From: Nectonema munidae
Lineage: Eukaryota > Nematomorpha > Nectonematoida > Nectonematidae
Assembly (NCBI GenBank): GCA_030549495.1
Contig: JAUIRK010000070.1
Span: 322,501-386,500, forward strand
Direction of reading: 5' to 3'
Length of the DNA stretch: 64,000 nt
Shown: in pieces, positions 1 through 13,586 of the stretch
How the letters are laid out: the number at the start of each line of letters is the position of its first letter
Numbering within the stretch: the first letter of the stretch is position 1
Position numbers and translations under genes: made by a program
The notes under the pieces: generated by a model
Told to the model about the DNA's origin: nothing
Databases searched by the model: none
The model's input: only the letters and a program-made list of their open reading frames with translations

Positions 1-110
1 TGAACCCAAAATATATGAATAAATCCGTATACATGAAGTAAACAAATATTAATATATGAATTTTTAATACACGAGTATAACTTTAGATCAGTTTTTTTCC
101 AAAAAAAAAG

Positions 111-680
111 TTATTTATTTTTAAAAAAACTTCTCAAAAAACATAAGGCATTAAATGTTTTTTCAGATAGGCTTGTGCGGAGGTTCGAAAGGAAAAATGC
201 AGCAACTGAAAATGATCTCTCACTTTCCACACTTGTTGGCTTGACTGTACAAAGAGCACCATAAATGTTTTGAAGTTCTTCACTTTTAAAGGCCGTTGCT
301 GGATACATTTTTAACTCGTTATTCAAATTACCCAACTTTGAAACTACTTTTTCTGACGATTTAATTTTTTTGATTTCTTTAAAAAATTGATTAAGCATTT
401 GGTCTTCAGCAGAACGCTTCAAAGTTAAACAGTTTTTATCACCATCTTCTTCTAATTCAGAATCTTTTTTTTGAGTTTCAAATTTTTCTTCAAAGTCAAA
501 AAGTTGATGATATAAATCCATGCAGAAGTTTTTTACTTCCTGTTTTGATGTTTTATTTATATTTTCTTCTAACTTCAAGCAAATTTTCACTAAGATATCT
601 GTTTCAAGATTAGCTTTATTAGAAGAAACATAATTTAAAAGTGTTTCCAGAGGTTGTAAGGAACTTATGAGATTATCCAA
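111..680 (-). pseudogene. hAT transposase C-terminus (dimerisation domain)
   Basis: This 189-residue segment is acidic and lysine-rich at its start. It ends in the hAT family C-terminal dimerisation block: a small hydrophobic stretch, P-T-S-x-E-S-E-R-S-F-S, then NLRTSLSEKTFNALCFLRSF. That block is diagnostic of hAT transposases. The segment ends at a stop shortly after the block, as expected for the natural C-terminus, so the right-hand breaks in the gene lie upstream of it. The coding capacity is the remains of one protein and not a host gene. Confidence 0.75.
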
Positions 681-1343
681 AGTTTCTCACTCTTTTTCGA
701 AAACAACTTCAATTGAAGCTATCTCGCGTAAAGCTTTATTAACACAACTTTAAAAAAAAACAAATCTTTCTATCATACGAAGTAGACTGTTCCATCTTGT
801 TTTGCAGTCCAGTATCAATTTAATTTCTCTACCATTATGTTCATCCTTCACAAAATCTTATGGAGATTTTCTGAAAACTTTGCAAATTCTTCTCACCTTT
901 TCAACTACTTCAGAAAAATCACTTGTCAAAAAGATATCTTCTTTGTTATCGATTCCTTTCAAGAGGCAATTTTTCATTTGAGCATCAGAATCTTCATCTT
1001 CGTCACTTTCTGTATCTGATGAGTCTATATGAACATGAACATTGTTGAAACTAGTTCCCTTTTTGTTCTTTGAGTACTTGGATATCGCTTCCAAATTTCA
1101 GCATCGAGGCACCTCCATCTGTTGTACAAGGTGCAATATTTTTTTAATACATAAATTGAACTCATTTAGTTTTGAAGAAACAATATCAATCATTTTCTGA
1201 GAACTTAAAGACTCGAAAGCTGTTATCATACTCAAGCACCAAAACTTTTCATCGTTGCGAACGTTTATTGTTATATATCTTTCTAACCACATTGAAAAGC
1301 GGTAGCCGTTTTCGACTTGACTTTTGAAATAAAGAGAAAGATC

Positions 1344-1727
1344 TCATTTTTTCATCTCGTAAAACTTAATAACCATATTTTTAAGATTTCGGATGTGCTT
1401 TATTATATGTATTGTATTGCTAGACAAACTTCTTTGAATAAACTCACTTTTGGCAATACAATGAAAGCTCAATCCATCTAAACACGCCAATCTGGATATT
1501 TCTTTCTCTATTGATTGTTTTTTTAAGAAAACTTTTATATTAGGTGAATTTCTTTGAGATGTTCCATCTTCATCAATATCCAACAAATGAATTTTTTGAA
1601 TATGAGATTTCAAACTTGAATTTGTTCCTCCAGAACATTTTAGAGCCTTTTTACATATTGTACACTTTGATGAGTTTTTGTCGATTTTCACGAAATATTT
1701 CCAAATTTTAAATTTAGAGGAAGACAT
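1344..1727 (-). pseudogene. hAT transposase N-terminus (BED zinc finger)
   Basis: This is the N-terminal fragment of the broken hAT transposase. It starts at the ATG at 1727, encoding MSSSKFKIWKYFVKID. The next residues form a BED finger with paired cysteines (CTIC) and a histidine pair about 25 residues later, which in this family binds the transposon ends. A basic linker and a segment ending in RSLSSNTIHIIKHIRNLK follow. The frame then closes before the core catalytic region. An upstream in-frame ATG at 1784 is also open, but the residues between the two are F- and K-rich low-complexity sequence, so 1727 is the better start. Confidence 0.7.
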
Positions 1728-1968
1728 TTTGAAAAAAATTATATTGAAAAACTTAAAAAATAAATTGGCAAAGAAAATTTTCATATTTTTTTTATTGTTT
1801 TTAACAAAAAGAAAAGCTTGTTATACTAATTGAAATTTTCATTTTTAAAAACCTTTTTAAAAAAACTTTGAAATTTTAAAAAACCGGTTTTAAAAAATGG
1901 TTTCCGATTTTTTTCAAAAAAACTATAACCGATTAAAACCGGTTTTTTCAACCAGTTTTTCAGCACTA

Positions 1969-2315
1969 GTTTGGATGCTTTCATATACGCGTATTATTGT
2001 GATGTAACGGATTTTATGCACCACAAAAATTTGTACATCCTCTTAACATCCTCATCCCGGATCATTTAGGTTTCAACATCCGCTTCTGCGATTTTTAAAC
2101 ATTTTTCTTTTTTTTATTTACGACAAAGTTTTTTTCGGAATTTTTATTTTATCCAAAATTTTTATGATATGTACGTCTTTATGATAACACATCTACATTG
2201 GCATATTTTCTCTAAATTTTTAAGAAGTATAAAACTTGCGTTTAGTTAGAAGAACAATTATGATATCAGCATCCGCTAAAATTTGCTCTGACATCTGCAT
2301 TCGTATTCTCTAGAA
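1969..2315. other. Non-coding gap between two hAT elements
   Basis: I see no gene here. The stretch carries several scattered copies of CATCC/CATCCG (for example near 2036, 2048, 2079 and 2268), which may be subterminal repeats of another worn DNA transposon into which the neighbours were inserted. No matching ends were found. Confidence 0.4.
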
Positions 2316-3850
2316 CAGTGTTTCCCAAACTTTTTCAGACCAACGCCCACCAAAATTTCAAAAAGTTTTTTAGCGTCCCGTACTAAAAAATTGATATACA
2401 AATGCATAAAAAATTTTCATAAAAATTTTTTTATTTATTTAAAAAGTTGGATTTATAGTTTTTTTAATGCGATGGATGAGTTTGATGTATTTGGTTCTGT
2501 GAAAAAAATCTTAATTTTTTTTCCATAATTTCGGAAATTTACAGGAATGTAAGGTTGAATCCAAAAGGTTTGATATGATTGTTTGAAGAGAGGCTTTTCA
2601 TCTGTTGTATCATAACGAAAAGGATTGATGAGCCAGTCAGGTATTGTCATATTAATAAGATTATGATATCTAAATGTCATGTTTTTGTGTAGAAAGGTCA
2701 AATGCTCAGGAGATCATCTATTGTAGAACAATCAAACGTCAAGTCTTTTTTGAGCATATTCAAATTTGGAAATTAGAATAGCTCTCCAGGACCAATATTT
2801 TGTCCTAAAAGTGAGAGCTTTTCAATGAATGCAAAATAATAGATTTTGTCTTGATCAGATTTACATCAGATCCTTACAGTTGCAGATTTAGCTCGTTAAA
2901 TATGGTGAACAGGTCTGTCTAGTAGACCACATCACATTTGCAAGCTATGAGCTCATAGAGAGTAAAACCGCTTCAACGAATTTCTTCTTGATAACCACCG
3001 TACTTCAGTGTTAAAAGCAGGCGATCAAATTCTTCATTGCAAAGTTGACGAAATAATCGCGAGTTTAGAGAATTACATTTTATTTTCTTTACTGCTGATA
3101 TATTGCTATCAAGAGATTTATGAAGACTTTCATTCAAGTTTTTGCAACTAAGTGCTGGCGATGAATAACACAGTGAATAGTGAGACAATTGGGAAAATGT
3201 TTTTTTAAAAATGCAGGGAAACCTTTGTCTTCCCATTAAGGCTGGAGCTCCATCAGTTGAACAAGCAACGATATTTGCTCTGATATCTGCTTTGATTACT
3301 CAAAGGAATTTCCTTCTCTTTGAAAAACGCCTAAACTTTATTGAAAATTGATTCGCCTTTAGTGTCAGTTTCAAGTTCATAAAATAAGTTGTTCTCCAAT
3401 TGTGTGAGGTTTCCCTGATTTAGCCACCCATCATCACGCTTTTGTGATAAACGATGAAATTTGAATCCGGTTATTAAATTTATCAAGAAGTTTTTGAAAT
3501 ATGACATTTTTTCATTTGCTTTGTTTGAATGCATTTTATTCAAATGTTCGGAAAGCCTTGATGGTTTCATTGCTTCATTTGAAAATAGCTTATCGCGAAG
3601 GAGACACATGGGCTGTTGTTCATAATTTAAAATGGAATAAACCCAAACTTAAGAAACTCAACGAATAAAAAGGCCCGAGAAAAATATCAGAAGCATGTGG
3701 CAAGGAATACGCATCATACATAAGCTTTTGTGAAAGCGCTTCTATTTACACATGTTGAATGCATTATTCCGAGTTATCACGAGTTTCATCGTTCTCGTGA
3801 GCTTAAAAATAATTATATAGAAAATCTACAGCGCCCCTTTGCGCGACTCT
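2316..3850 (-). mobile_element. Decayed ZBED5-like hAT transposon
   Basis: Minus-strand fragments match the ZBED5-type (Buster-like) hAT transposase. At 3609-3331 there is a BED-adjacent block SNEAMKPSRLSEHLNKMH. At 3236-2973 there is the middle region, with LNSRLFRQLCNEEFDRLLL. At 2701-2453 there is the C-terminal segment with IPDWLINPF. The left end reads CAGTGTTTCCCAAAC at 2316, a typical hAT terminus. The right end is not certain; sequence rich in GCGCCCC at 3828-3870 lies where it should be. Several frame changes and stops separate the segments, so the element is dead. The order and spacing fit a single element of about 1.5 kb. Confidence 0.75.
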
Positions 3851-6800
3851 AGCGCCCCCTATCTCGAGTCACATCCGATACATCTCTAGTGTATAATTCA
3901 GTTTTCTGCGTTTTGAAGTGGTATTTAAATGTTCAAGTGGCTGCGAAATTGACATCCACTCAGGAAGAAACATATGTAGCGTAGGTAGGTCTCTGACCCG
4001 AAGTAGTACTCATCAAACATTTCAAGATTTTTCTTCTCAAACTAGATAGTAGGAAAATTTTTAGAAATGAGATCCGAACTCCAGTAGTAAAATGTCGTTT
4101 TGTTAAAGTTGGATAAGTTGAACACTGGGTTGAATAAAATTGAAAGACTGTGTTAGATGTTAAAGGCTTAGCTTCTCAAAATCTGATAATTCCAATATTG
4201 AAATGAAATTAAATATATATTATTGTTGAAAAGGAAAAAGAAAGCAAGCTAAACACTCGCAAGACATGGAAAATAAACCTAGCGCGAAGGACCACTAGTT
4301 GGCAAAAAACTCCACAGATTGATTTTGTTCTTTTTTTTTAATTTTTAAATAAAACCTTATATAAATGTCCTATTGAAAGTCTTTTGTACACAATTTTTTA
4401 TGTACTTTTTATTTTTTTAAATTTTTTGTTTATAAGCTTTAATTTTTTGTAATAAAAGCTTGTTTTCTAAGAGTTATACTTTTTTTATTGCTTACTTTTT
4501 TATAAAAGGTCGTTCAGAATTGACTTCAACTTAATTTTGTTAGTTTCTTACCCACCCTTCTTTTCTTGTCAACATTTGTCAAATATATTTCCCTAATAAT
4601 CTACCTTGATGTCAGTTTGGTGATACTTCTTTTATTTCTCTCTCAAAGTTGACGTCAATGATTTTTGTTGAGTATTGCAAATGGCTTACTGATTTTCATG
4701 AAAGTTTAGAAAATAATGTACATTTTTTTTAGAAAATACAAATAATTTATTGTTATAGCTTTTTAATATTTATTATCTTTATTGAAAAACACACCATTTC
4801 GTGTATAAACTTTTGATAACGAAAATTTATATTGAAAAATCTATTAACGCCATCTACTAATTTAACACGGAGTATAAAAATAGCTAAATTTCAAAAATAA
4901 CACATCCGATGGTATTTTTTATTTTCAAATAATTGAGATGAAACCAAGAAAAAAATTTACATGTTGTTTTTTGATGGAATCGGATATATTTTTCTACACG
5001 AATTTCATCATTGAAAAAAAGCGTGGAGTAAAAAGCCACGTTTGGTCTTGCGAGGGTGGAGCGAGAATTCAATTTAGAACACTTTTATCTGATGTGTACA
5101 TTTAACAGATAGAAGAAACAAAGAAAGACGAAATTCATTTGGATTTTATCACTTGTAAAAAGTGAAATAGCAAAAATATCATTTTTAAAAAGTAAATTAG
5201 CGCTCTCACTCATGAACAAATGCTGTATGTTATTCTTTTATCTTCGATTGCCACTTTTCTTTGATCGCAGAACGAGTTTTGAAATTACGTAATGAATCAA
5301 AAGGTTCACATTTTTGTTTTAAATATAAACAATTCTGAATGTATTTTCGAGCTTTATTAAAAAATATATTTCTGCCATTAATATTTTCGAAAATTTGATT
5401 CAATTTTCTTCGTTTATAAATTTTCCATAATGTTCTTTGATAATAATGATAATATTAAAAAATTAAATCACGATGCTACCCGTTTATTCTCTCACAATTA
5501 CAACATATTATACTTATTCTTAAAAACCTGTGTCCTAAATCAGCTGACGAATCTTTGCCCGTTTCTAATTTAATTCTTCAGAACCAAGCGTGAGTATGAA
5601 ACTAGGAGCTATTGTGATACAATTGCCCAAGTAATTCAAAATATTTTCTTGATTCTTATGAAATAAATTTTATGTTGACAGAAAAGATGTTAAAAGAGAA
5701 AAAATAAAAAAAATTCTTAAATTTTGATCTATTTACTTTAATTGATATTAAATTTAAAATTTCGTTATCTATTAAGTACTCTTTTGATTGGTATTGTCCA
5801 AGAGCTATAAAAAATCAATTTTTAACACAATTAATAATATCTTTGTCCAAAATTCTGATGAGAATATCTTTTTATAGTACAAACAATTGTCCGAGCTTTT
5901 TTTTTATTGATGAACGATTTATCAATTGAAGCACAGACAAAATGAAACAAAGTATAAGTTACGGTCAACATTGAATTTTCAGATCATATTCAATTTCAAT
6001 ATTTTAGATAATTCAATTTTTAACTTCTCTATTATAAAAAGTTTAAATAGTGAGAAAAGCTACAAAAGTTGATAAAAAATATTTCAAAGTAAAAAAATTT
6101 ATTTATAAAAACTAGAGAAAAGTTGAGATTTATTAAAAAAAAATCTTAATGTTTACCCTTTTTTTAAATTAACATAATGTTTAACATTTATTTTTAACTT
6201 TAATGTCACATAAAAGTTCACTCAAGAAAAACCATCTTTCCATTTTTTCACTCTGCAGAGAGAGAGTATTATCAGAGCATAAGAGAATGATGATAATTGC
6301 AGAATATGATAAAAAATTCCCCATATTTCCATGCCAGATTTTCGTTTAGTGTCCTTTAATAAATTTTTATAGAAGAGAAAGAGTTATGGTCATTTTTAAA
6401 AATTGAGTGTTGGGCTTGGAATCTCAATATGTCGGATTGAACAAGCTTTTATATAATATCAATAGGATGAAAAAAAATTTGGAAAATCAGAATAAACTCT
6501 ACAGTCCCTCGCTTCCATGTACAAATAACATTCTGGTTTCTGTAAGGAGGATGCCCAAAAACTACCATTTATTAAGTCTTGGGAATTCAAAAGTAATAAT
6601 AGTAATAATAATAATATTTTTGTTAGCAATGTTTTTAAAGTGAATTCATCACTGAAATCTCACTCAATATCCTTTCATTCTTTCGCTCTTAAAAGGTTCT
6701 TGCAACCCAAATATTTCTCAATGAAGTAGCTTTGATTATTTTACTTTAATATTTTTAAATATTGCAGTTTGTTTAAAATATCATTTGATATGTACTTTCC

Positions 6801-9800
6801 AGACTAATGTAATTTATTTATAAACCCCACTACAATTTGTAGAACATATGATTAACATACATAGAGAAAAAACGGGTCCAAATAGAAAACTATAGCACTA
6901 GCTTTCATAAGTAATGCTATATAATATATAGTCAAAAAAAGATACGGAAATAGATGAATGAGAGAATAGAGAATAGATTTGAGCTTACCTGCAGACATTT
7001 TATCTTCATGAATAATTTTGCCTCTATTTTAAACAGTTTGCAAATTTCAAAAGAAATGTAAAAAGCTCTTTTTCCTCATGGCTTATTGACACAGGCTTGT
7101 TTTTATGTTGCTCTTAAATGCTTGATCACAGCTTCTATTTGAGTGTTTAGTAGCGCATTTTTGAACTCCAAGTCCTATTCTTAAGTTTTGAGAATAACAT
7201 TGCCAAAAATCCTCGTCAGCCATTCATACAAATCATTTTTTCAAAAACTTACATTTTCTATAAGAAGTTATTGTCGTCAAAATTTCAGTCAAGGTTTTAA
7301 ATTCTTTCTAATCATAAATTCAAAGGGAAAGATAACTTATTATACAGAATTGAGGGCAAATGATAGAGAAAAATACAGAAAGAAATGTCAAGAATAAGAA
7401 AAGGGGAAAGATTTTTGCCATTTTTAACATCGTGGTGAGCAATTTTCGCATTATTCAGAATTTCAGTTGGAGATTTAAAAATTTTTTGAGAAACCTTGTT
7501 TTCATCATTTTCCCATTTTTAAAAGTAAATGTCATGTTAAGCGATTTTATGACTCAGAATTATAATTCATGAAGAATTTTTTAACTAACAAACAATTTTT
7601 TAATAAAATCATTTCATTTAAAAAATTATGTTTTTTTTCAAAATTACGGTTTTGTCTAAGATTCATTTCTCACAGAACAGGGTTGAAATGCATAAATCGG
7701 TATAATCGAGCAAAAGCTGGATAGTTTTTCGCAAAACTAGCTTTAACGATCTTTGGATCCTTCCAAAATACTAATAAGTGCCTGCTCCCATACCAAATCC
7801 TCACATAAGCGCATATTTTTCTCTTTCTATTTTCTCTATTCGCACATTTTGATGAGTTTTTTTCCATGTGCATGCGTACAGATCAGTTAATTTATGAATC
7901 TATTGAAATATTTAATTATACTACATTTTTTAATTCACGCCAATTTTTCAAAGTTGCAAGTATCAACAATTAATTTATCCCGAAACTCTTAGGCATCCAG
8001 GGTAGAATCGTCTTGTAGAAATCGGGAAGCCATACTCCTGCTTACGCGTGTATGGATATGGAACACTTTAAGCGCTAGTCAAACTGCTCAATCAAAATAA
8101 AGTTTTCACTAAGCTTCAAGGATTGAACAAAAAGAAAGCAAAATAGTTTTGAGAAATTGCATAATTATTACAAGAAATGATTCGACAACTTAATTAATAG
8201 ATTGAATATACTTTGAAAAATTGATACTTTATGAAAGAGAGAATCAAATGCTTTAGACTTTAGAGACAGATTTGAAGAAATGAAGGAACAATGCTCTTTT
8301 TTCAGGTGATACAATTTCCCCCCATAAAACAGCATAAAATAGTTTTGTGGTATAAAAAGCAAGTATATGGGTGAGAAAAATTTATTACAAGAAAATTAGT
8401 TGTTAATTTGATTATGGCATAAACAAAAGAAAAAAGTCATTAAGTGTCTTAAAATAATTTTCTTCTTTAGTAGCATTTTGGTCAAAAAAAAATTACATTG
8501 CCTTTATAAACATAACAACATGTTGTAAACGGCCTTTAAACATAAAAAGGTTCGCCACCTTTCGACTAGACAAATCCAAATACATCGATTCTGTGTTGAA
8601 TTAAAAGCCGTTATTACTTCATTGACTGGAAAGTACTTCATAAGAACAATAAAACCTTTTGTATACTAACAACCAAATTGTGTAATAAAATCTTTGAAAA
8701 AGGAAAACATTGGATTACTGCAAAAAACTCATTATTAAAAGTTGACAAACTGCTTTTGTGTATGTAAGGCGTTTGGGCTTTCATTATGCTAGAAAAGGTG
8801 AGTTAGTTAGAGCTTGCTTTGGGTGTGAGAGTGAGTAGCTTTGCATTGATTCATTCTAATACAAATTAATTCCAATTTCAATGATATATAATTGAAAACA
8901 ATCTCATTTTTTACTGTTCTGAGTGAATGGTTTAATTTAAAAAAAAAATAAAAGTCAATAGTGTGTATCAATCAAAGCAAAAAAACTTTTACACCTTTTT
9001 TTATTTCCTATCCAGCGCATAGAATTGATTATTATTTAGTTGGAAAGTTTTCAAGGCTATTTCACGAACATTCGAGTGATGGGAAAAGGCTTCGCGAGTA
9101 TTATATATACATATTGTATGCATGTGTGTGTAAACGTAAAATAGCATAAAATACAATTTTCTACATCACTAGTTCAAAGTCTTGCTTGGAAATTCTCTCT
9201 CAGTTATATTAAAGTGTCCTTGAAAAAGATTTAACAAAGATTTGATTGAATTTTTGCTACATAAATATTTTCAAGCTCTGCTATTCACTCCATAGTTATA
9301 AAAAAGATGTCTCAAATTTCATAAAATGAGCACTTACGAGCATTATGATAAATATTGAAAGCGCGAAACCAGATACTCACTCTCGATGATGGATGGTGGA
9401 CCAAGCTTCGAAATAATTGGCGATCATCCTACTGATTGTGAATCATCTCTCTGGTATGATAATATCAAAAAGAGTTATGCTCATTGCTCATAGACATTAT
9501 CTTCGCATTGCTGAAAAATGGAATGATGGTGAAGCCTAATTCTACACAAAATGATGATGCGATGGATGAATCGGTCGATAATAATGGAGGTAGTGAAGAT
9601 GCGTTGTGAGAAAAAAAGGATTTAGTCAGTGATAATTATTGACCAAAAAGATCAAAAGTTGACCACAACATTATTAAAATTGGCTTATAGCTTTTAAAAA
9701 ATTGCCTCTAGAATTATAATATCTTGGCAATTTGCGAAAATTTTTTCAATGATACCAAAATTATATTTGTAAAAGAAAAACAATAAGCAATTTTTAAAAC

Positions 9801-12199
9801 TTACGAAACAAGTATAAAAATAATCCTTTTCTCACCAAATGAAAAATTATTATTGACATTCTATTGAAAAAATTGACTTTATCGACATAAAAAATTTCTA
9901 GTTTTTCTCAAAACTTAAAATTCTCATTTAAACACTTTCTCATTTTTGTATATTTTTATATTGAACTTATATCCAGAATATATTATTTTTGCCCCTTTAC
10001 AAAATCTCTCAACAACCCTAGACCTCGCTTCCCGGATGCGCGCCCCTGTTTATAATATTTCGTATATTTTAAATTTATAAATTCAATCATTTTTTGTTTC
10101 TTGACAAAATATTGTTTTTTTAAATAAACTTGTTTTGGATGTCAAAATTTTTGTTGGTTATTGGCAAAATTTCATTTTTTCTTTTATTTTTCCTCAACTT
10201 TTGTATTCTTTAGGTATATGCTAATCAAAAAGCAAGAGATTTTATTAGCAAATTTTATTTCCATTTTTCAATGAAATTTTTTTTTAAATATTATTTAAAA
10301 GAAGGGTGAGGTTGAAGGACTGACATACTCTGATTGAAAAATATAATAAGATAGCATGACAAATCTCTACTAAAAGAAATTTTGGCTCTGCATATCTGTC
10401 TACAATAATTCATTAGAATGCTACCTTCATCCTACAACTTACATTAAAAGAATATGTCACACTCAACTAACGTATTTTGCTTTTGAAAAATATGTGCAAC
10501 ATTATCTCCATATGCTTGCATTGGAGTTGTTTTACGTTAAAATTCGTTGATAGTGAAACTCGGATTGAACGAACTTAATCCCAGTTTTCAGCACCACAAT
10601 CGCTGTAAACCGATTCCACTGAGTATGTATATGCCCTTTTTCATAAATAACTTTTTCTGGCTTTCGTCTTAGTTGTGATGTTTTTATAAAAAGGCATTTT
10701 TCTTTCACTCAACTGATTTTTCGATGGTCAAAATATTTGTCTTTTAAATATTTTCCTTATTTCCAATAAAAATGGTTTTTTATCTCTTTTTTACTAATAT
10801 TTGAAGCAAATCGTCATTTTGCGTCAATTGACATTATCTCTTTCATTAATATATTTAAAAAATAGAAAATAAAAGAGAAAGTTTTGTACTAAAAAAATAA
10901 TTGAATCGAGATTTAGCGCGATACTTTTGTAATGCCTTTTTTAAAATACAAAATTGGTTAATAAACAAAAGTGAGATCCTTGTATGAAGTGTCCTCTAAA
11001 ACTTGGCACATCGTGAAAAACGAGAAGATTTGGCAAACGTAAAGCACAACGTTTAACAGAAAGTTTTTATTAATTGTATACATTTACATACGTATATTAT
11101 ATATAATATATCTAGGATTTTGTTTTAGTCCTTTGATTGCCAAGATTCTACAATCTCAACCTCCTTAACATCAACTCTCAGTACAACTTTTCCATATGGC
11201 TTTTGGAGTAGAGCTGTGAGAAAAACAGGGTATATTCCAATTTCATTTCTCACACAATTTTATTTTCATTCTTTTCTACCATATATTGGTGAATGCCTAT
11301 ACCTGATGTAGTTTGTTTAAATTGTAGTCCTTAAACAAATACTTCTAAAAAATCATTTATTGTAAAAAAAATCATTAGTATTCGATTAGCAAACATTCTC
11401 CAAAACAAACTTTATATTAGGGATCCAGTATCAAGCATTCTTTGCTCACAGTTCGACACAAGCAGTGCAACTGTGCTTTACCAATGAAAATAATCCAAGG
11501 TACCTTTATCCCTATAACATAGAATTTTTACAAATAAATTTGTTATGAAGAAAATATACTTATGAAGATGATGTCCTTCTTTAAGTTCCGATATCCAACA
11601 TTTTCATAATGAACAGGCGGGAAAATAAAGATCTTCATTACTCCAAATACGAAGAACAAATTTATTTTTTTAATAAAAGTGACATTTATTGCATCTTTTT
11701 ATGAAAATTTTTTAGCGTCTGTATTCCATTACATAATTCTCGATAACTCGACAAATGGTAACGTCCTAATTCAAATTCGACCCAGAATCCCTGGATAACA
11801 TACGCTTCACCACATTTCTCGTTTTCACTAAATCTTTCTTACCTGTTTCTAAATTTTTTTATCCTCACTGCTGCATTCTTGGAACTTTTGATTTCTTGTT
11901 TTAACAGAGAAAGAGGGAAAGAAACGCGAAGAAAGGTTCATTGGGGCAATAAAGAGATGTGTGTGTGTGTGTGTTCAGAAACACTTCTATTTATAGTTTG
12001 CAATTTGTTGATTCAAATTTATCTATAGAGTCTCTTATTCAAATGATGAAGAGGGCAACAAAAATGCTTCCCTTATCTTGATGTGATGTTATGCAACTCC
12101 TTTATCGTGCTTTGCATGGGATTTCTTTCATAACAGTTTTATAGTTGGATTACACTTTTTGTGAGTGTTTAAAGGGAACAAAATTTAATAAAGCGAAAT
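3851..12199. other. Long gene-free, A+T-rich region
   Basis: I cannot support any gene in these 8.3 kb. Short open frames exist but are A+T-rich, show no recognisable domain and no splice context. Three things stand out: a 15-bp sequence at 4842-4856 that recurs at 61796-61810 beside the piggyBac element; a coding-like, less A+T-rich island at about 9390-9610; and a partial SINE-A at 11421-11512. A short GT repeat sits near 11960. The region may be 5' intron or upstream sequence of sif, or intergenic. Confidence 0.5.
11421..11512 (+). repeat. SINE-A, 3' part only
   Basis: The segment matches the second half of the tRNA-derived SINE-A family seen at 16032, 28547 and 50402. It shares the order CAGTATCAAGC, GTTCGACACAAGC, GTGCAACTGTGC, AATGAAAATA and the tail GGTACCTTTATCCC. 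The tRNA-like head is missing, so it is a 5'-truncated or decayed copy. Confidence 0.7.
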
Positions 12200-13553
12200 T
12201 TTGTCTACACTAAAAAACGCCCTTGAACTAAAATGGATCTTTGGGGAACACCAACAGTTATATATTGTTTATCAGATAAAAAAACCTTGTACTAATACTT
12301 GCTGTTGTTGGGACTCTAGACATGAAATCATAAATAAGCCTGCTCTTTTTTGAAAGCCATACGGACTTAACTTTTGCAGTGAGAGCCTATGAGAAATTAA
12401 ATCAAATGCCTTGGAAAAATCTATAAAAGTAGTTAAAACGTAATAACCTGCTGAATATTTATCAATAATTTGATTTATTAGCAAAGATAAGAGAAATTGA
12501 GTGTATGAAATTTTCTAAAATCGAATTGAAAGTCATTGAAGTGAAAAATAAACTAATTTGTTTGAAAAGTAAATTCTCAAATATTTTAGAGAGAGTTGGA
12601 ATTATCGAAACAGGTCTAAAGTTGTCAATGTTGAACTTATCGCCTTTTATGAAGAGGGGATGTACTTTATTAAGCTTGAACATGTCAGGACAAATAGAAA
12701 ATTCGAGGCAAGTATTGAAACTTATGAGAAAAATTTTGCTAAAATGTTTTCCACTAATTTGATACATTGAAATGCCATATACGTCAATACTTTAATTAGT
12801 TTGAAAGGAATCTACGACTAGTAAGACATCTTGCAGAGAAAACTTAACAAAATCAAATTCAAGTTCAGCATCATTCAAAAAATAATTAAAGCTATCGACT
12901 TTTTGATATGAGGGGTGAATATTACTTGTCAACATATTTTTAAAGAAAGCTCAGTTGGTTGACCAATCAGCTTCTCTTCATAATCGAATACACTTTTCAA
13001 CTTGGATGAGGTATTGAGTACTGCGTTTAATTTGATTCCACAGTTGTTTTGGTCTAGTTTCTTGAGAAAAGTATTTGTAATTTTTATTATTCATTCTTTA
13101 GTTTTCTTGATAAATATTTTATCCTATTTCTGATACTAACATACACTTTCTTTTCAACTCAAAATTATGAGATATTTTCAATTTCAAAAACATGTCATTT
13201 CTTTCTTTTATCATTTCTAGGAGTGCATTATTCACCCAAGTTTTATAAGCTCTTTGATAATAAAGACTACAGCTTTTGCTAAAATTTAAAACTTTGGTGT
13301 TTACAACTAAAAAATAGGAAAGTTTATCATACAAATTAATAAAAAAATCATCATCAAAAGTACTTTGCAATTACCTATGCCATTCAAAAGATGAGACTGA
13401 CTCAATGAAAGTGTCTTTATTGAAAATTTCTTTATATTGATCATTTTTACAGAAGAAACTACAATCAAAGGAAGGTAAGTGATCAGATATATGAGAATTA
13501 ATATTGTAAGAATTGTAATTACAAAAATTGAAAGGGATCAATACATTGTCAAT
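12200..13553 (-). pseudogene. LINE ORF2 remnant: end of endonuclease and reverse transcriptase
   Basis: The segment starts with endonuclease residues SLIDNVL and ISDHLPSF, then a linker (13370-13119: TWVNNALLEMIKERNDMFLK), then reverse-transcriptase boxes. These are FRPVSIIPTLSKIFENLLFKQ at 12610-12550, DFSKAFDLISHRL at about 12420, and VGVPQRSIL near 12240. The enzyme would copy element RNA into DNA at a nicked target. The catalytic YADD motif is not in the window copy because the match stops just after the VGVPQ box. Several frameshifts are present. Confidence 0.7.
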
Positions 13554-13586
13554 GAGTGATAAACTACAAAAGCGAATATACTTAGA

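Larger units (their letters stand above)
111..1968 (-). mobile_element. Decayed hAT DNA transposon with BED-finger transposase
   Basis: Reading leftwards on the minus strand, a protein start at 1727 opens with a BED-type zinc finger (C-x2-C in CTICKKAL, then H-x4-H near SHIQKIH). Further transposase segments follow at 1292-1098 and 1094-858. At 680-111 comes the typical hAT C-terminal dimerisation region, with a segment like SVESERSFSVAAFFLSNLR. The segments lie in different frames with short gaps, so at least three frameshifts or stops have broken the gene and it cannot make transposase. The right end is near 1968, where the inward sequence TAGTGCTGAAAAACTGG resembles hAT terminal repeats and is followed by AACCGG motifs. 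I do not see the matching left end, which may lie before base 1. The superfamily is clear; the exact right boundary is inferred. Confidence 0.8.
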
